From Pseudarcicella hirudinis (GTDB lineage: Bacteria; Bacteroidota; Bacteroidia; Cytophagales; Spirosomataceae), in contig NZ_FOXH01000002.1 in the NCBI RefSeq assembly GCF_900115665.1, positions 124,001-188,000 of the forward strand: a stretch of 64,000 bases of DNA. The letters run 5' to 3'. A program made the translations under genes and the position numbers. The notes under the pieces were generated by a model. It saw only the letters and a program-made list of their open reading frames with translations. It did not search any database and had not been told where the DNA came from. Positions 62,468 to 64,000 of this stretch are shown in pieces. Position 1 is the first letter of the stretch, and each line of letters begins with the position of its first letter.

Positions 62468-62842
62468 TTATTTGGTAGGGAACAGGTACTTGATTACCGC
62501 CAGAAAAAAGGTAGTGACATTTACGGTGGTTGAACCGATTAAAGCCAGAATTACAGAATCAGATAGTTCTATCTTTTTAAAGCCGACAAAGATGATAATT
62601 CCCAGAATTACCAGCAGCCAGCCAACTACCATCCAGAAAATCCAGAAAGCATATTTTTTTCTTTCGGTAAGATTCTGTTTTGCTTCGTCAACTTCTGTTT
62701 TTAACTTATCAACTTCTGCTTGTTGTCTTCCTTCCTCGTAAAGTTTGTATTCTTCTAAGGTTTTGTCTGTCCCGGGGCTGATAATATCATTGGAAATAAC
62801 ACTTTTGAACTCATCTACTAAATTATCAGGCGGCTTTGGCAT
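62468..62842 (-). CDS. Small membrane protein, candidate Panacea-linked toxin
   Basis: A 124-residue protein: an acidic N-terminal third with a coiled coil (about 30-62, EEGRQQAEVDKLKTEVDEAK) and two C-terminal membrane helices (about 65-87 and 95-118). Its start overlaps the stop of the Panacea-domain gene by 17 bases, so it is translated from the same transcript. Membrane proteins paired with Panacea antitoxins include membrane-acting toxins. The assignment rests on topology and gene pairing. Confidence 0.65.
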   Translation of the reverse strand: MPKPPDNLVDEFKSVISNDIISPGTDKTLEEYKLYEEGRQQAEVDKLKTEVDEAKQNLTERKKYAFWIFWMVVGWLLVILGIIIFVGFKKIELSDSVILALIGSTTVNVTTFFLAVIKYLFPTK

Positions 62843-63323
62843 GGGGTAGTTTATTCATTAATGACTCAAAATAGGTTTTAATAGTTTCGGTAGGAATCGA
62901 TTTACTGTGAGAATTTTCAGCGTAAACCTGGCTCCAGGGAGAACCATTTATGTGGGACCATTCAGATAGCTGAAAAGCCGAAAAATCTTTGGTAATTTCC
63001 CAGGTAAGCTGAATCGTTTCCCGGGCTGAATCTTCAAGAGACTCAAATTTCGGATAAAAATGTCCTTCAAACCTAATACCAACCTGCGCAGATTCTACAA
63101 TCGGAGAATTTCCCAGGTGTTTGAAAGTATGGTATAAAGACGGAATTACAGGACCATAAGTCCAGGCTTCCACAGCTTCGTCAATGAGTGGTTTTTGATA
63201 TCTGGCCAGATGAACCCCCTGTGCAAAATATACTATTTTCTGAAGCTTCATCGGAGAGACAGGCTTACCGCTCTGAATGCCGAGGTCGATAAATTTGCTC
63301 GCTATTGCTAATGCTGAATACAT
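62826..63323 (-). CDS. Panacea (SocA-like) domain protein, candidate antitoxin
   Basis: A 165-residue protein of the SocA-like/DUF4065 (Panacea) family: N-terminal IASKFIDLG and SPMKLQKIVYFAQGVHLA, then EAVEAWTYGPVIPSLYHTFK, the family's conserved core, and a late SEWSHINGSPWSQVY. Panacea domains act as antitoxins to many unrelated toxins or as proteolysis adaptors. It is the upstream gene of a two-gene unit; antitoxin-first order is usual. No transposon remnants nearby. Confidence 0.8.
   Translation of the reverse strand: MYSALAIASKFIDLGIQSGKPVSPMKLQKIVYFAQGVHLARYQKPLIDEAVEAWTYGPVIPSLYHTFKHLGNSPIVESAQVGIRFEGHFYPKFESLEDSARETIQLTWEITKDFSAFQLSEWSHINGSPWSQVYAENSHSKSIPTETIKTYFESLMNKLPHAKAA

Positions 63324-64000
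<677 letters not shown>

Overview
The window is about 64 kb of a Bacteroidota chromosome, most likely from the Cytophagales (Spirosoma/Dyadobacter/Emticicia-like). The evidence is the AT-leaning coding style, a fused ccoNO cbb3-oxidase gene, TonB receptor and secreted-protein types, a split KdpD, NarL-type two-component pairs and CcoG/FixH homologues. The genus is an inference. No tRNA, rRNA, insertion sequence, prophage or CRISPR array was seen. Nearly all genes are intact and chromosomal in character. Strong perfect-stem hairpins end most convergent gene pairs.

Layout. 0-9 kb: lgt, a LEA-like repeat protein, then a minus-strand murein-peptide cluster (dipeptide epimerase, PLP aminotransferase, serine hydrolase, NlpC/P60), a hydrolase remnant and an ABC exporter. 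9-16 kb: a DEAD-box helicase, then a minus-strand locus of three secreted pilin-like proteins, a large usher-like outer-membrane protein and an Ig-fold chaperone-like protein. 16-21 kb: a YjbR protein, a thioesterase, a TonB receptor, a phytanoyl-CoA dioxygenase-like enzyme and a fatty acid desaturase. 21-33 kb: a low-oxygen/respiratory block with group III truncated haemoglobin, universal stress protein, two Crp/Fnr-fold proteins and the complete cbb3 oxidase set ccoI-ccoS-ccoNO-ccoQ-ccoP-ccoG-fixH-SafE-like. ccoS and ccoQ are only about 52 codons each. 33-47 kb: a sigma-54 response regulator, a four-gene signalling module, and the Kdp potassium system (two microproteins including kdpF, kdpABC, a porin, an N-terminal-only KdpD and a separate histidine kinase).

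47-64 kb: rarA, a 33-bp tandem repeat (nine units), a second copy of the four-gene signalling module, a thiamine pyrophosphokinase-like gene, molybdenum-cofactor genes (mobA, moaC, divergent moeA), a secreted beta-propeller/cytochrome c with a DUF1080 protein, a cytochrome P450, purH, a Panacea-domain gene overlapping a small membrane-protein gene (probable toxin-antitoxin or defence pair), and the first 220 bases of gyrB.

The most notable systems are: (1) the chaperone-usher-like secretion locus at 10.4-15.7 kb, outside the phyla where such systems are usual; (2) the duplicated module of small soluble protein, 7-TM protein, NarX-like kinase and NarL-like regulator, with a hairpin at the same internal position in both copies; (3) the Panacea/membrane-protein pair at 62.5-63.3 kb; and (4) an apparent redistribution of Kdp signalling over an N-terminal KdpD, a stand-alone HAMP-PAS kinase and perhaps the sigma-54 regulator. 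Functional statements rest on motif recognition by eye; no database search was possible.
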